A model generated the notes under the pieces. It was not told the DNA's origin. It made no database searches and saw only the letters and a list, made by a program, of their open reading frames with translations. From positions 62,001-126,000 of the forward strand of contig NZ_FCOI02000010.1 in NCBI RefSeq assembly GCF_001544795.2: DNA of 64,000 bases, written 5' to 3'. Of this stretch, positions 9,569 through 18,335 are shown one piece after another. Source of the stretch: Caballeronia temeraria (lineage in GTDB: Bacteria > Pseudomonadota > Gammaproteobacteria > Burkholderiales > Burkholderiaceae). The stretch's first letter is position 1. The number at the start of each line of letters is the position of its first letter. Both the position numbers and the translations under genes were made by a program.

Positions 9569-10954
9569 TTACTTGCGGGCGTCGCCGCGCAGATCCCTGA
9601 GAAAATCGTCGCGCCATACGCCCAGATCGTGCTTGCGCAGCGCGATCATGTTGGTTTCGTAGCGCTGCTTGCGCTCGGCGAGCGGCATCGCCAGCGCGCG
9701 GCCGATCGCCTCGCTCGTGCCGACGATATCGTGCGGATTGACCATCACCGCGCCGGTCATTTCATCGGCGGCGCCGGCGAACTGCGACAGCACGAGCACG
9801 CCGGGATCATCGGGATTCTGGGCCGCGACATACTCCTTCGCGACGAGATTCATGCCGTCGCGCAGCGGCGTGACGAGCCCGATCTGCGATTCGCGAAACA
9901 GCGACATCAATTTCCAGCGGTCATAGCGCTGGTTGAGATAGCGGATCGGCGTGTAATCGAGCCCGGAATAGCGCCCGTTGATGCGCCCCGCTTCGTACTC
10001 CAGGTTCTGTCGGATCTGCTGATACGTTTCGACGTCCGAGCGCGTCGGCGGCGCGATCTGCACGAGCGTGACATTGCCGCGCCACTCCGGCGACTTCTCC
10101 AGAAAATGCTCGAACGCCCGAAAGCGCTCGACGAGCCCCTTCGAGTAATCGAGCCGGTCCACGCTCATGATGAGCTTGCGCCCTTCGAGGCTTTGCTTCA
10201 GGTCCATCACGTCCTGACGCGCCTCGCCGCGCTCGGCCTGCTCGGCGATTTCGTCGGGAAACACGCCGATGCGATACACGTTCGTGCGCAGCTTTCGGCC
10301 GAACGCTTCGACGCGGCCATCGGGCGTGGCGGTGCCGTGCGCGTGCCGGACGATGTAGTCGTGAAACGCGATGCGGTCGCTTTCCGTCTGAAATCCGACG
10401 ACGTCGTAGCAGCACAGCGATTTCACCAGTTCTTCGTGCGGCGGAATGTTCAACAGAATCTGCGGCGACGGAAACGGAATATGCAGAAAGAAGCCGATGC
10501 GATTCGTGATGCCCGCCGAGCGCAGCGCTTCGGCGAACGGGATCATGTGATAGTCGTGGACCCAGATGACGTCGTCGGGCTGAAGCAGTTTGACGAGCTT
10601 GTGCGCGAGCCACGCATTCACGCGCCGGTAGCCGGCATACTCGTCGCGATCGTAGACGGCGAGATCGTTGCGATAGTGGAAAACCGGCCAGAGCATCGCG
10701 TTCGAAAAGCCGCGGTAGTACTGGTCGTAATCCTTCTTCGGCAGGCCGACGGTTGCAAACGTCACCGCGCCGTCCTGTTCGAGCTTCGGTCCCTGGTTCG
10801 CGACGGTTTCGCTCACGACGTCGCCGCTCCAGCCGAACCAGACGCCGCCGCTGTCCTTCAGCGCCCCGAAGACGCCGACGGCAAGCCCGCCCGCGGAGCC
10901 CTTGGTTTCGGTCGGCGTGGCGACCCGGTTGGATACGACGACGAGACGGCTCAT
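9569..10954 (-). CDS. otsA: Trehalose-6-phosphate synthase
   Basis: 461-aa family GT20 enzyme that joins UDP-glucose and glucose-6-phosphate to give trehalose-6-phosphate, the first step of osmoprotective trehalose synthesis. Diagnostic motifs are present: [11 protein letters not shown] at the N-terminus, [16 protein letters not shown], the active-site [27 protein letters not shown] and [17 protein letters not shown] near the donor site. Length is close to E. coli OtsA (474 aa). No otsB phosphatase follows; the next gene is a glycosyltransferase, so the phosphatase must be elsewhere. An MscS-type channel gene ends 82 bases upstream on the same strand, giving an osmotic-stress context. Confidence 0.96.
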   Translation of the reverse strand: MSRLVVVSNRVATPTETKGSAGGLAVGVFGALKDSGGVWFGWSGDVVSETVANQGPKLEQDGAVTFATVGLPKKDYDQYYRGFSNAMLWPVFHYRNDLAVYDRDEYAGYRRVNAWLAHKLVKLLQPDDVIWVHDYHMIPFAEALRSAGITNRIGFFLHIPFPSPQILLNIPPHEELVKSLCCYDVVGFQTESDRIAFHDYIVRHAHGTATPDGRVEAFGRKLRTNVYRIGVFPDEIAEQAERGEARQDVMDLKQSLEGRKLIMSVDRLDYSKGLVERFRAFEHFLEKSPEWRGNVTLVQIAPPTRSDVETYQQIRQNLEYEAGRINGRYSGLDYTPIRYLNQRYDRWKLMSLFRESQIGLVTPLRDGMNLVAKEYVAAQNPDDPGVLVLSQFAGAADEMTGAVMVNPHDIVGTSEAIGRALAMPLAERKQRYETNMIALRKHDLGVWRDDFLRDLRGDARK

Positions 10955-11036
10955 ATGTTTTCCTTTTCCTCTTCGAACGTTGCTTTTTTAGGATAAACCC
11001 GAAATTTACGACCGGGAAACGGCGCGCGGGTTTCCG

Positions 11037-12275
11037 TCATGTCTTTTCGGCGGAAGCCGGCGCGGTGGACGCCGCCGCGTGCGCGCGCGGGTCCGGCCCG
11101 GTCTGCTCGCCGCGGCTCGCGACCGGATCGGCGGCCGTGTTCGCCGTGCTGGCGGCATGCGCCGTGCCCGCTCTTTCGAGCGGCGGCGCGAAGTCGACGT
11201 GCGTGTCCTTATCCGTCGACAAATCCGCCCGCGCGCGCGGCAGATAGTGCGGATACGCCGCCTGCACGAAGCTCACGAGCCCTTCGCGCACGCGGCAGCG
11301 CAAGTCCCAGTTGAGCGCCGAATCGAACGAGCTGACGAGCACGCGAAGCTGCATCGCGCGATCGGTGGCATCGGTGACTTGCAGCACCTGCACGCGCCCG
11401 TCCCATTCCGGCGCATGCGCGAGAATGCGTTCCAGTTCCTCGCGCAGCGGCGCGAGCGGCATGCGGTAGTCGACATACAGAAACACCGTGCCGATGATCT
11501 GCGAGCTGTTGCGCGTCCAGTTCGTGAACGGATTCTCGATGAACCATTGCAACGGCACGATGAGCCGCCGCTGATCCCAGATGCGGATCGACACATACGT
11601 GCCGGTGATTTCCTCGACGCGCCCCCATTCGCCCTGAATGACGACGACATCGTCGAGACGAATGGGCTGCGACAGCGCGATCTGCAAGCCCGCGATCAGA
11701 TTGCCGAGCACCGGCCGCGCGGCGATACCGGCGACCAGACCCGCGACGCCCGCCGACGCCAGCAGGCTCGCGCCGATCTGCCGCACGCTCGGAAACGCCA
11801 TCAGCGCCCCGCCGAAGCCGATGATCACGATCACCACCATCACCGAGCGCGCGAGCACCCGCGCCTGCGTGTGGATGCGGCGCGCGTTGAGATTGTCGTC
11901 GGTGTCGAGCGGATGCGCCTGCACGATCGCCTCGCCCACCGCGCCCGCCGAGCGCGCCGAGAGAAACGTGATCGCGACGATCAGCGCGACCGTTTCCACA
12001 TCGCGCAGCGCGCCGATGAAAGGCAGCGTATCGGGCGCCTCGAAGATCGTGAAACCGATCCCGAGCATGATGAGCAGAATGAGCGCGGGCGTGTCGATGT
12101 AGCGCAGCACGACGCTCATCAGCGGATAAGGCCGCGCGATGCGCACGAGAATGCGCGCGCCGACGCGATGCACGCCGACCGCGACCGCCACGGAAATGGC
12201 AAGCACGACGAGCGCGCCGGGCCAGGTGCCGAGCGGCCGTTCTGCGAGATCCAGGAAATGGTCGAATGAGAGCAT
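11037..12275 (-). CDS. MscS-family mechanosensitive ion channel
   Basis: About 412-aa small-conductance-type mechanosensitive channel that releases solutes on hypo-osmotic shock. Four N-terminal helices (ALVVLAISVAVAVGV, LILLIMLGIGFTIF, ALIVAITFLS, VMVVIVIIGFGGALMAF) lead into the pore helix SLLASAGVAGLVAGIAARPV and the beta domain LDDVVVIQGEWGRVEEITG followed by IWDQRRLIVPLQWF, all family hallmarks. The last 50 residues are Ala/Thr-rich and probably disordered. The start is uncertain: an upstream ATG (MQPPYPPRR) adds 20 residues, and neither has a clear ribosome site. Gene order with otsA fits osmoadaptation. Confidence 0.9.
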   Translation of the reverse strand: MLSFDHFLDLAERPLGTWPGALVVLAISVAVAVGVHRVGARILVRIARPYPLMSVVLRYIDTPALILLIMLGIGFTIFEAPDTLPFIGALRDVETVALIVAITFLSARSAGAVGEAIVQAHPLDTDDNLNARRIHTQARVLARSVMVVIVIIGFGGALMAFPSVRQIGASLLASAGVAGLVAGIAARPVLGNLIAGLQIALSQPIRLDDVVVIQGEWGRVEEITGTYVSIRIWDQRRLIVPLQWFIENPFTNWTRNSSQIIGTVFLYVDYRMPLAPLREELERILAHAPEWDGRVQVLQVTDATDRAMQLRVLVSSFDSALNWDLRCRVREGLVSFVQAAYPHYLPRARADLSTDKDTHVDFAPPLERAGTAHAASTANTAADPVASRGEQTGPDPRAHAAASTAPASAEKT

Positions 12276-12454
12276 GAGCGTCGCGGGATCAGCCTCGGGA
12301 AGGGATAAGCGGCGAGGTGGATACGGCGGTTGCATCGCATGGATGCGTGATGTTGCGTGGCGCTGGGGATTGCAGTCGCGCGATCCGTCCGGGCGCGGCC
12401 GTCGCAATGTTGTTGCAGCAAGCGTGACGCCAGCGCCCCGGCGTCACGATTCGT

Positions 12455-12811
12455 TCAGCGTTCCGCCTTGCAGGGAAACGCCTTGCCGAGGCCGAGCGAG
12501 ACCATCGTGGTCGCGTTGAACTCGGCTTTATCGGGATTATTGGCGATGTACTTGCGCACCGCGTCCGTGAGTTGCTGCGGTTTCACGTCCGCCGGCAGGC
12601 AGAAGTACTGGCCGATCTGCGGCCCGGACGTTCCGCCGATCGCTTCGATCGTGTTGTAGATGCCGTCCGCCGCGCCTTCGATGTAGGCCGCGCAGGCGGT
12701 CCGTGAGTTGGGATCCGTTTTGGTGCAGAGCTTGTTCAGATCGTTGCCGGTAAACGCGAACGCACAAACCGGCGTTGCGAGAGCACAGGCGAGGACGAAT
12801 TCCCGCAGCAT
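12455..12811 (-). CDS. Rap1a/Tai-like exported small protein
   Basis: 118-aa secreted protein. Residues 1-19 are a signal peptide (FVLACALATPVCAFA-F). The mature part follows the Rap1a/Tai pattern: GNDLNKLC, CAAYIEGAADGI, a central FCLPADVKPQQLTDAV, then a helix with NNPDKAEFNATTMV and terminal KAFPC; the four Cys fit two disulfides. Known members are periplasmic immunity proteins that block type VI secretion amidase or related effectors, but many members are orphans of unknown role. No effector gene is visible. It follows an exported ankyrin gene by 88 bases on the same strand. AGGAAG before the ATG supports the start. Family call fairly firm, function inferred. Confidence 0.72.
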   Translation of the reverse strand: MLREFVLACALATPVCAFAFTGNDLNKLCTKTDPNSRTACAAYIEGAADGIYNTIEAIGGTSGPQIGQYFCLPADVKPQQLTDAVRKYIANNPDKAEFNATTMVSLGLGKAFPCKAER

Positions 12812-12899
12812 GATCTTCCTTTTATGTAGAGCGGCGGTGAAATTGGAGCAACGGGTCCGGGGAAAGATGCGTTCGCCCCGGACTTTGTTTCGCGCTGCG

Positions 12900-13658
12900 T
12901 TATTTTGCACCGTTTGAGCCGCTTTGCGCAGCGCCTGCGCCCGCGCTCGCGCCTTGCGGCATCGAATCGAGACGCGCCTGCAGGCCTTCGGCGACATCCT
13001 TCTCGTTGTACTTGCGGGCGAAGTCCACCGCCGTCATGCCGAGCTGGTTCTTCACGCGCAGGTCGGCGCCTTCGTCGAGCAGCAGCTTGCAGGTCGAAAG
13101 ATGACCGCCGCGCGCCGCCATCATGAGCGGCGTCGTGCCGTTGGGCGAACCCGCGTCGATATAGGCCGAATGGTCGACCAGAATCTTCACGATATCGTCA
13201 TGGCCGTTGGTCGCGGCGTAATGCAGCGGCGTCCAGCCTTTCTTGTTCACTTCGGCGTCCTTGGCGATCAGCAGGTTCACGAAGGTCGCGTCGCCGTTGA
13301 GCGCCGCGAGCATCATCGCGTTTTCGCCGGCGGGATCGAGTTTCTCCAGATCCGTCTTCGGGTTGTCGGCGAGCAACTGGCCGACCTTGTCCGACTTCTC
13401 GCGCGCGGCGATCACGATGATCGGCGTGCCGCTGTCGTCGACCGTGTTCGGGTCCGCGCCCTGCGCGAGCTGTTTCTTCACCGCCGATATGTCGTCGAAC
13501 TTGACCGCCTTGATGAGCGAGTCCACGGACGCGGCCCAGACCGGCTGAGCGATCGCGCAGGCCGCGAGCAGCGCCCCGGCGACGAGACCGCGCACGGCTA
13601 CGCCCTTACGCGCGGCGCGCATCGTGTTCGGAGTGGAAACCATCGTGGAATTGTTCAT
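12900..13658 (-). CDS. Exported ankyrin-repeat protein
   Basis: 252-aa protein with a signal sequence (AVRGLVAGALLAACAIAQPVWA, cleavage near residue 42) followed by five to six ankyrin repeats, for example KVGQLLADN, GENAMMLAALNGDATFVNLL, GWTPLHYAATNGHDDIVKIL, GTTPLMMAARGGHLSTCKLL and GMTAVDFARKYNEKDVAEGL. The tail is Gly/Ala/Ser-rich. It should be periplasmic and act through protein binding. It lies between tatD (53 bases upstream) and a Rap1a-like gene, all on the minus strand. A start at the later Met (MVSTPN or MRAARK) would shorten the signal sequence and cannot be excluded. Partner unknown. Confidence 0.88.
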   Translation of the reverse strand: MNNSTMVSTPNTMRAARKGVAVRGLVAGALLAACAIAQPVWAASVDSLIKAVKFDDISAVKKQLAQGADPNTVDDSGTPIIVIAAREKSDKVGQLLADNPKTDLEKLDPAGENAMMLAALNGDATFVNLLIAKDAEVNKKGWTPLHYAATNGHDDIVKILVDHSAYIDAGSPNGTTPLMMAARGGHLSTCKLLLDEGADLRVKNQLGMTAVDFARKYNEKDVAEGLQARLDSMPQGASAGAGAAQSGSNGAK

Positions 13659-13711
13659 AAGTGACCTTCGGATTGCCTTGAAACAGTTTTTTAAGCGCGG
13701 GCCGTCCGCCC

Positions 13712-14497
13712 TCAGACTGGCCGCGCGATCTTGAAGAGCCGGAAGAAGTTGTCGGTAGTCGCCTGCGCGACGGTCTCTTCCGGCTGCTCGCGCAATTGCG
13801 CGATGAAACGTCCGACATAACTCACGTACGCAGGTTCATTCGGCTTGCCGCGATACGGCACCGGCGCGAGATACGGCGAATCGGTCTCGATGAGCAGACG
13901 CTCGATCGGCACGCGCCGCGCCACGTCCTGCACATCGGTCGCCTTCTTGAAGGTGACGATGCCCGACAGCGAGATATGAAAATTCTGTGCGAGCGCGCGT
14001 TCGGCGACGTCCCACGGCTCGGTGAAACAATGCATGACGCCGCCCGGCACGCCCGCGCGCTCCTCCTCCATGATGCGCAGCGTGTCGTCCGACGACGAGC
14101 GCGTGTGGATGATGAGCGGCTTGCCCGTCGCGTGCGCGGCGCGGATATGCGTGCGAAAGCGTTCGCGCTGCCATTCCATGTCGGCGATGCTGCGCCCTTC
14201 CAGACGATAGTAGTCGAGCCCGGTCTCCCCGATCGCGCAAACTTTCGGATGCGCGGCCAGTTCGACGAGTTCGGCGACGCTCGGCTCGCGCATATCCTCG
14301 TGATCCGGATGCACGCCGACGGACGCATACACGTTCTCGTGCTGCTCCGCGATGGCGAGCACCGAGGGCAGCGTCTCCAGGTCGACGGACACGCACAGCG
14401 CGTGCGTGACCGAATGCGAGCGCATCTTGTCGAGGACGTCGGGCAAACGGTCCGCGAGCCCTTCGAAGTTGATATGACAGTGTGAATCGACGAACAT
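13712..14497 (-). CDS. tatD: TatD-family metal-dependent DNase
   Basis: 261-aa TIM-barrel hydrolase of the TatD family (like E. coli YcfH), thought to act as a metal-dependent DNase/exonuclease in the cytoplasm. Metal and catalytic motifs are intact: FVDSHCHINF at the start, VGVHPDHED, AIGETGLDYY with the bridging Glu, KPLIIHTRSSSDDT, GVMHCFTEP and the final LLIETDSPYLAP. AAGGAG seven bases before the ATG fixes the start. It follows holB by about 45 bases in the conserved order mltG-tmk-holB-tatD; a pilZ gene sometimes found between the last two is absent. Confidence 0.95.
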   Translation of the reverse strand: MFVDSHCHINFEGLADRLPDVLDKMRSHSVTHALCVSVDLETLPSVLAIAEQHENVYASVGVHPDHEDMREPSVAELVELAAHPKVCAIGETGLDYYRLEGRSIADMEWQRERFRTHIRAAHATGKPLIIHTRSSSDDTLRIMEEERAGVPGGVMHCFTEPWDVAERALAQNFHISLSGIVTFKKATDVQDVARRVPIERLLIETDSPYLAPVPYRGKPNEPAYVSYVGRFIAQLREQPEETVAQATTDNFFRLFKIARPV

Positions 14498-14541
14498 CGG
14501 GTGCTCCTTCATGCATGTCCTGCGTCGCGCGCTCGATGGCT

Positions 14542-15582
14542 TCAGGCGGTATAGATGCCGCGATAGCCGATGAACAGTTCCTCGAACACGAGTCGCGCAT
14601 TGAGCGGATGGTTTTCCACCGCGCGCTGCCGCGTGACGGTCTTCATGTAGCGTGCGAGCGCGGCCGAATCGGCGCTGTGCGCGCAACGCGCGAGCGGCTT
14701 CGCCGCGCCGGGGAAATATCGCGGCCGCCCCGCCGTGCGCTCGGCGAGCAGATCGTAGAGCCAGCGCTGCAGCCAGCCGAGCACGAGCGGCACGGGCAGC
14801 TTCTGCAGGTTCTCTCCGCACGCGAAGGCATCGCAGTTCGGTCCGGCGGCGAGTTGCGCGAGCGTGAAGTCGCGCAAGGCGCGGTGCTCGTCGTTCGCCA
14901 GCGCGAGCGCAGCAAGCGGCGCGCCGCCCGCCTGCGCGAGCACGGCCGCCGGATCGTCGACGCCTTGCGACGCGAGCCATGCGCTCGCTTCCTTCGATCG
15001 CGGCACGCTCATCGGCCATTGACGGCAGCGGCTGATGATCGTCGGCAACAGCCGGTCGATGCGCGCCGACACCATCAGGAACACGACGCCCGACGGCGGT
15101 TCTTCAAGTGTCTTCAGCAGCGCATTCGCCGCCGCGACGTTGAGCGCCTCCGCCGGATACAGCACGACGACGCGCAAGCCGCCGCGATGCGAGCCGACAC
15201 CGCAGAAATCCAGCAGCGCGCGCACCTGCTCGATCTTGATTTCCTTGCTGGGCGCGCGGGTCTTCTTGCCTTCGTCGCCGTCGGCTTTGTCGGCGGGGGA
15301 ATCGGCTGCGTCGCCGGCTGCGGCGGCCAGTCCCGCAAGCGCTTCAGGCAGCACCGCGCGGTAATCGGGATGATTGCCTTGCGAAAACCACAGACACGCC
15401 GGGCACGTGCCGCACGGTTCGCCATTCGCGGCGGGCGTCTCGCACAGAAGCCCTTGCGCCAGATGCTGCGCGAACTGAAGCTTGCCGATGCCCGCCTCTC
15501 CGTGCAGCAAGAGCGCATGCGGCCAGTGCGCGCGCAGTTGCTGGAGACGCTGCCAGTCGTCGGTTTGCCAGGGGTAGATCAT
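14542..15582 (-). CDS. holB: DNA polymerase III subunit delta prime
   Basis: 346-aa clamp-loader subunit that helps load the beta sliding clamp. Seen in the sequence: a P-loop-like HGEAGIGKLQFA near residue 27, a four-cysteine zinc module (CETPAANGEPCGTCPAC) at about 48-64, LLKTLEEPPSGVVFLMVS, and the sensor-1 region LLPTIISRCRQWP with the SRC arginine finger. A low-complexity insert (AAAAGDAADSPADKADGDEG) sits between the zinc module and the core. It overlaps no neighbour but lies 18 bases after tmk, within the mltG-tmk-holB-tatD operon. Confidence 0.95.
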   Translation of the reverse strand: MIYPWQTDDWQRLQQLRAHWPHALLLHGEAGIGKLQFAQHLAQGLLCETPAANGEPCGTCPACLWFSQGNHPDYRAVLPEALAGLAAAAGDAADSPADKADGDEGKKTRAPSKEIKIEQVRALLDFCGVGSHRGGLRVVVLYPAEALNVAAANALLKTLEEPPSGVVFLMVSARIDRLLPTIISRCRQWPMSVPRSKEASAWLASQGVDDPAAVLAQAGGAPLAALALANDEHRALRDFTLAQLAAGPNCDAFACGENLQKLPVPLVLGWLQRWLYDLLAERTAGRPRYFPGAAKPLARCAHSADSAALARYMKTVTRQRAVENHPLNARLVFEELFIGYRGIYTA

Positions 15583-15600
15583 CGCTATATTTTCGTGGAA

Positions 15601-16221
15601 TCAGATACTTGCGAGCATTTCTTCGAGCGTTTTCCGAATCTGCTCGATGGAGCGCGTCGAATCGACGATGAAAAACCGCTGCGGCGATTCTTCCGCGCGG
15701 CGCAGATATTCGCTGCGCGTGCGCTCGAAAAACGCCTCGGATTCGCTCTCGAACTTGTCCGGCGCGCGCGCGGCCGAGCGGCGCTCGCTCGCGGTGTCGG
15801 TCGGCACGTCGAAAAGGACGGTCAGATCCGGCTGGAAACCGCCCTGCACCCAGCGTTCCAGCGCTTCGAGCTTGTCGCGCGGCAGACCGCGGCCGCCGCC
15901 CTGATAGGCAAAAGTCGCGTCGGTGAAACGGTCCGACAGCACCCAGTCGCCGCGCGAGAGCGCCGGTTCGATCACTTGCGCGAGATGTTCGCGGCGTGCG
16001 GCGAACATGAGGAGCGCTTCGGTTTCGAGGTCCATCGGCTGATTCAGCAGAATGCCGCGCAGCGTTTCGCCGAGCGGCGTGCCGCCCGGTTCGCGCGTCA
16101 TGACGACCCGATGCCCGCCCGGCTCGACTTTCGACTCGAGCCGCTCGCGGAACCAGTCCAGATGCGTGGTCTTGCCCGCGCCGTCGATGCCTTCGAACGT
16201 GATGAACTTGCCGCGCGCCAT
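15601..16221 (-). CDS. tmk: Thymidylate kinase
   Basis: 206-aa dTMP kinase producing dTDP for DNA synthesis. Motifs: P-loop [17 protein letters not shown] at residue 7-23, [16 protein letters not shown] for dTMP binding, [18 protein letters not shown] (the DRF region and LID approach) and a LID with [11 protein letters not shown]. Length is typical (about 210 aa). The start codon follows directly on the stop of mltG (TGAATG), indicating coupled translation in the mltG-tmk-holB unit. Confidence 0.96.
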   Translation of the reverse strand: MARGKFITFEGIDGAGKTTHLDWFRERLESKVEPGGHRVVMTREPGGTPLGETLRGILLNQPMDLETEALLMFAARREHLAQVIEPALSRGDWVLSDRFTDATFAYQGGGRGLPRDKLEALERWVQGGFQPDLTVLFDVPTDTASERRSAARAPDKFESESEAFFERTRSEYLRRAEESPQRFFIVDSTRSIEQIRKTLEEMLASI

Positions 16222-17232
16222 TCATTGACCCCGGATGTATTTGTCGACGGCCTTGTTGTGGTCGCCGAGATTGTCGGAAAAGATGCTGCTGCCGTCGCCG
16301 CGCGACACGAAATACAGCGCGTTGCTCGCGGCGGGATTGAGCGTGGCGTTCAGTGCGGCCACGCCGGGCAGCGCGATCGGCGTCGGCGGCAGACCCATGC
16401 GCGTGTAGGTATTGTACGGAGTGTCCGTCTGCAGGTCCTTTTTCTTCAGCTTTCCGCCGTAGGCCGGGCCTAAGCCGTAGATCACGCTCGGGTCGGTCTG
16501 CAACGGCATGCCGATGCGCAGCCGGTTCGCGAACACCGCCGCGACGAGCGGCCGGTCCGAGGCGCGGCCCGTCTCCTTCTCGACGATCGACGCCATCGTG
16601 AGCGCCTCGTAAGGTGTCTTGTAAGGCAGATTCGGCGCGCGCGTGTTCCACGCTTCGGTGAGACGCGCCTGCATCAGCCGGTACGCGCGCTTGTAGACGG
16701 CGAGATCGCTCGTGCCCTTGTCGAAGAGATAGGTGTCGGGGAAAAACAGACCTTCGGCGGACGCCTTGTCGACTTCGGCCGCGCCGATCGCGCGCAGCAG
16801 GTCGGTGTCGGTCATGCCGGCGGTGTCGTGCTTGAGCGCGGGATTGCTGTCGAGCTCGCCGCGCATCTTCTGCAGCGTCCAGCCTTCGATGACCGTCGCG
16901 ACATATTCGTTGACATCGCCGCGCGCGATCTTCTGCAGCACCTCGTAAGGCGTGATGCCGGTCTTGAACGCGTAGTTGCCGGATTTAAGCTGTGCGGACA
17001 GGCCGAGCACGCGTGTCATCAGCACGAAAAGCTCGGGTTCGACGGGCACGCCGCCGCGGTTCAACTGGGCGCTCACGCTGCGCAGGCTGCTGTGAGGCTT
17101 GATGGTGACGTCGAGTTCGGGCGTCGGCAATGCCAGGGGCCGGCCGGCCCACCAGTACACGCCGCCCGCGACGGCCGCCGCGAGCATGGCGGCGAGCACC
17201 GCTGCCATGACGCATTTCTTCAGAAAGGACAT
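16222..17232 (-). CDS. mltG: Endolytic murein transglycosylase MltG
   Basis: 336-aa inner-membrane lytic transglycosylase (YceG family) that cuts nascent glycan strands and so sets their length. One N-terminal helix (VMAAVLAAMLAAAVAGGVYWW) anchors it; the periplasmic part contains the small LysM-like domain (IKPHSSLRSVSAQLNRGGV) and the catalytic region ALTMASIVEKETGRASDRPL followed by RIGMPLQTDPSVIYGLG, with the catalytic Glu in VEKETG. A GTG three codons upstream is an alternative start. It is divergent from ygfZ across about 105 bases, which must hold promoters for both directions. Confidence 0.95.
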   Translation of the reverse strand: MSFLKKCVMAAVLAAMLAAAVAGGVYWWAGRPLALPTPELDVTIKPHSSLRSVSAQLNRGGVPVEPELFVLMTRVLGLSAQLKSGNYAFKTGITPYEVLQKIARGDVNEYVATVIEGWTLQKMRGELDSNPALKHDTAGMTDTDLLRAIGAAEVDKASAEGLFFPDTYLFDKGTSDLAVYKRAYRLMQARLTEAWNTRAPNLPYKTPYEALTMASIVEKETGRASDRPLVAAVFANRLRIGMPLQTDPSVIYGLGPAYGGKLKKKDLQTDTPYNTYTRMGLPPTPIALPGVAALNATLNPAASNALYFVSRGDGSSIFSDNLGDHNKAVDKYIRGQ

Positions 17233-17336
17233 GCGAAACACGCTTGAGATAAGACCAATATAATAACTTGCCGCCCGCTCCAGAGCCGCATTCCCGGGCC
17301 TGCGCCCAAACGATAGGATTGACAGCCCGCCGACTC

Positions 17337-18323
17337 ATGAATTCCCAGACCATCGCTCTCGCTGCTTCAGACTTCGCTTCCGTCAAGACCGCCGGCGCGT
17401 ACATGCCGCTCACCCAGTTCGGCGTGATCGACGTCCGGGGCGAGGACGCCGCCTCCTTCCTGCACACCCAGATCACGAACGACGTCCAGCATCTCGATGC
17501 GTCGACCGCTCGTCTCGCGGGCTACTGCTCGCCGAAAGGCCGCCTCCTCGGCTCGTTCCTGATGTGGCGCACGGCCGATGCGGTGCGCCTTCTGATCGCT
17601 CACGACGTGCAGGCCGCCGTGCAGAAACGCCTGTCGATGTTCGTGCTGCGCGCGAAGGCGAAGCTCACCGACGCGACGTCCGAAGTGGCCGCGGTCGGCT
17701 TTGCGGGCGACGTGCGCGCGGCGCTCTCCGGCATTTTCGATGCGTTGCCCGACGGCGTGCACGTGAAGGTCGAAGGCCCGCACGGTTCGCTGATCCGTGT
17801 GCCGGACGCGGCCCATCGTCCGCGCTTTCTGTGGGTCGGACCGAAGGCCGATGTCGAGGCGCAGCTCGCGAAGCTCGACGGAAAACTGACGCGCGTGCCC
17901 GAACAGATGTGGGACTGGCTCGACATTCACGCCGGCGAGCCGCGCATCACGCACGCGACGGTCGAGCAGTTCGTCCCGCAAATGGTGAACTTCGACGTGC
18001 TGGGCGCGGTGAACTTCAAAAAGGGCTGCTATCCGGGACAGGAGATCGTCGCGCGCAGCCAGTATCGCGGCACGATCAAGCGGCGCACGGCGCTCGCGCA
18101 CGTCGACCATGCGACGCCCGGCGCCGAGCTTTTTCATTCCGATGACCCTGGCCAGCCGTGCGGCCTCGTCATCAACGTGGCGCCCGGCGAGAACGGCGGC
18201 GTCGACTGTCTCGTCGAGATCAAGCTCGCCGCGCTCGAAAGCGGTTCGGTGCACGCCGGTTCCGCCGATGGCCCCGCGCTCACCTTCGTGCCGCTGCCGT
18301 ACGCGTTTCCCGCCGACGCCTGA
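17337..18323 (+). CDS. ygfZ: tRNA-modifying/iron-sulfur assembly protein YgfZ
   Basis: 328-aa folate-binding protein of the GcvT-like YgfZ/CAF17 family, which helps assemble or repair Fe-S enzymes such as MiaB using tetrahydrofolate. The family-defining motif is present as NFKKGCYPGQEIVARSQYRG (K-G-C-Y-x-G-Q-E) near residue 225-240. Other landmarks: VRGEDAASFLHTQITNDV and YCSPKGRLLGSFLMWR in the N-terminal half. The ATG was chosen at MNSQTIAL; the frame continues upstream without coding character. It is divergent from mltG and followed after 12 bases by the NRDE-family gene. Confidence 0.94.
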   Translation: MNSQTIALAASDFASVKTAGAYMPLTQFGVIDVRGEDAASFLHTQITNDVQHLDASTARLAGYCSPKGRLLGSFLMWRTADAVRLLIAHDVQAAVQKRLSMFVLRAKAKLTDATSEVAAVGFAGDVRAALSGIFDALPDGVHVKVEGPHGSLIRVPDAAHRPRFLWVGPKADVEAQLAKLDGKLTRVPEQMWDWLDIHAGEPRITHATVEQFVPQMVNFDVLGAVNFKKGCYPGQEIVARSQYRGTIKRRTALAHVDHATPGAELFHSDDPGQPCGLVINVAPGENGGVDCLVEIKLAALESGSVHAGSADGPALTFVPLPYAFPADA

Positions 18324-18335
18324 GGTCGCGCGCGC

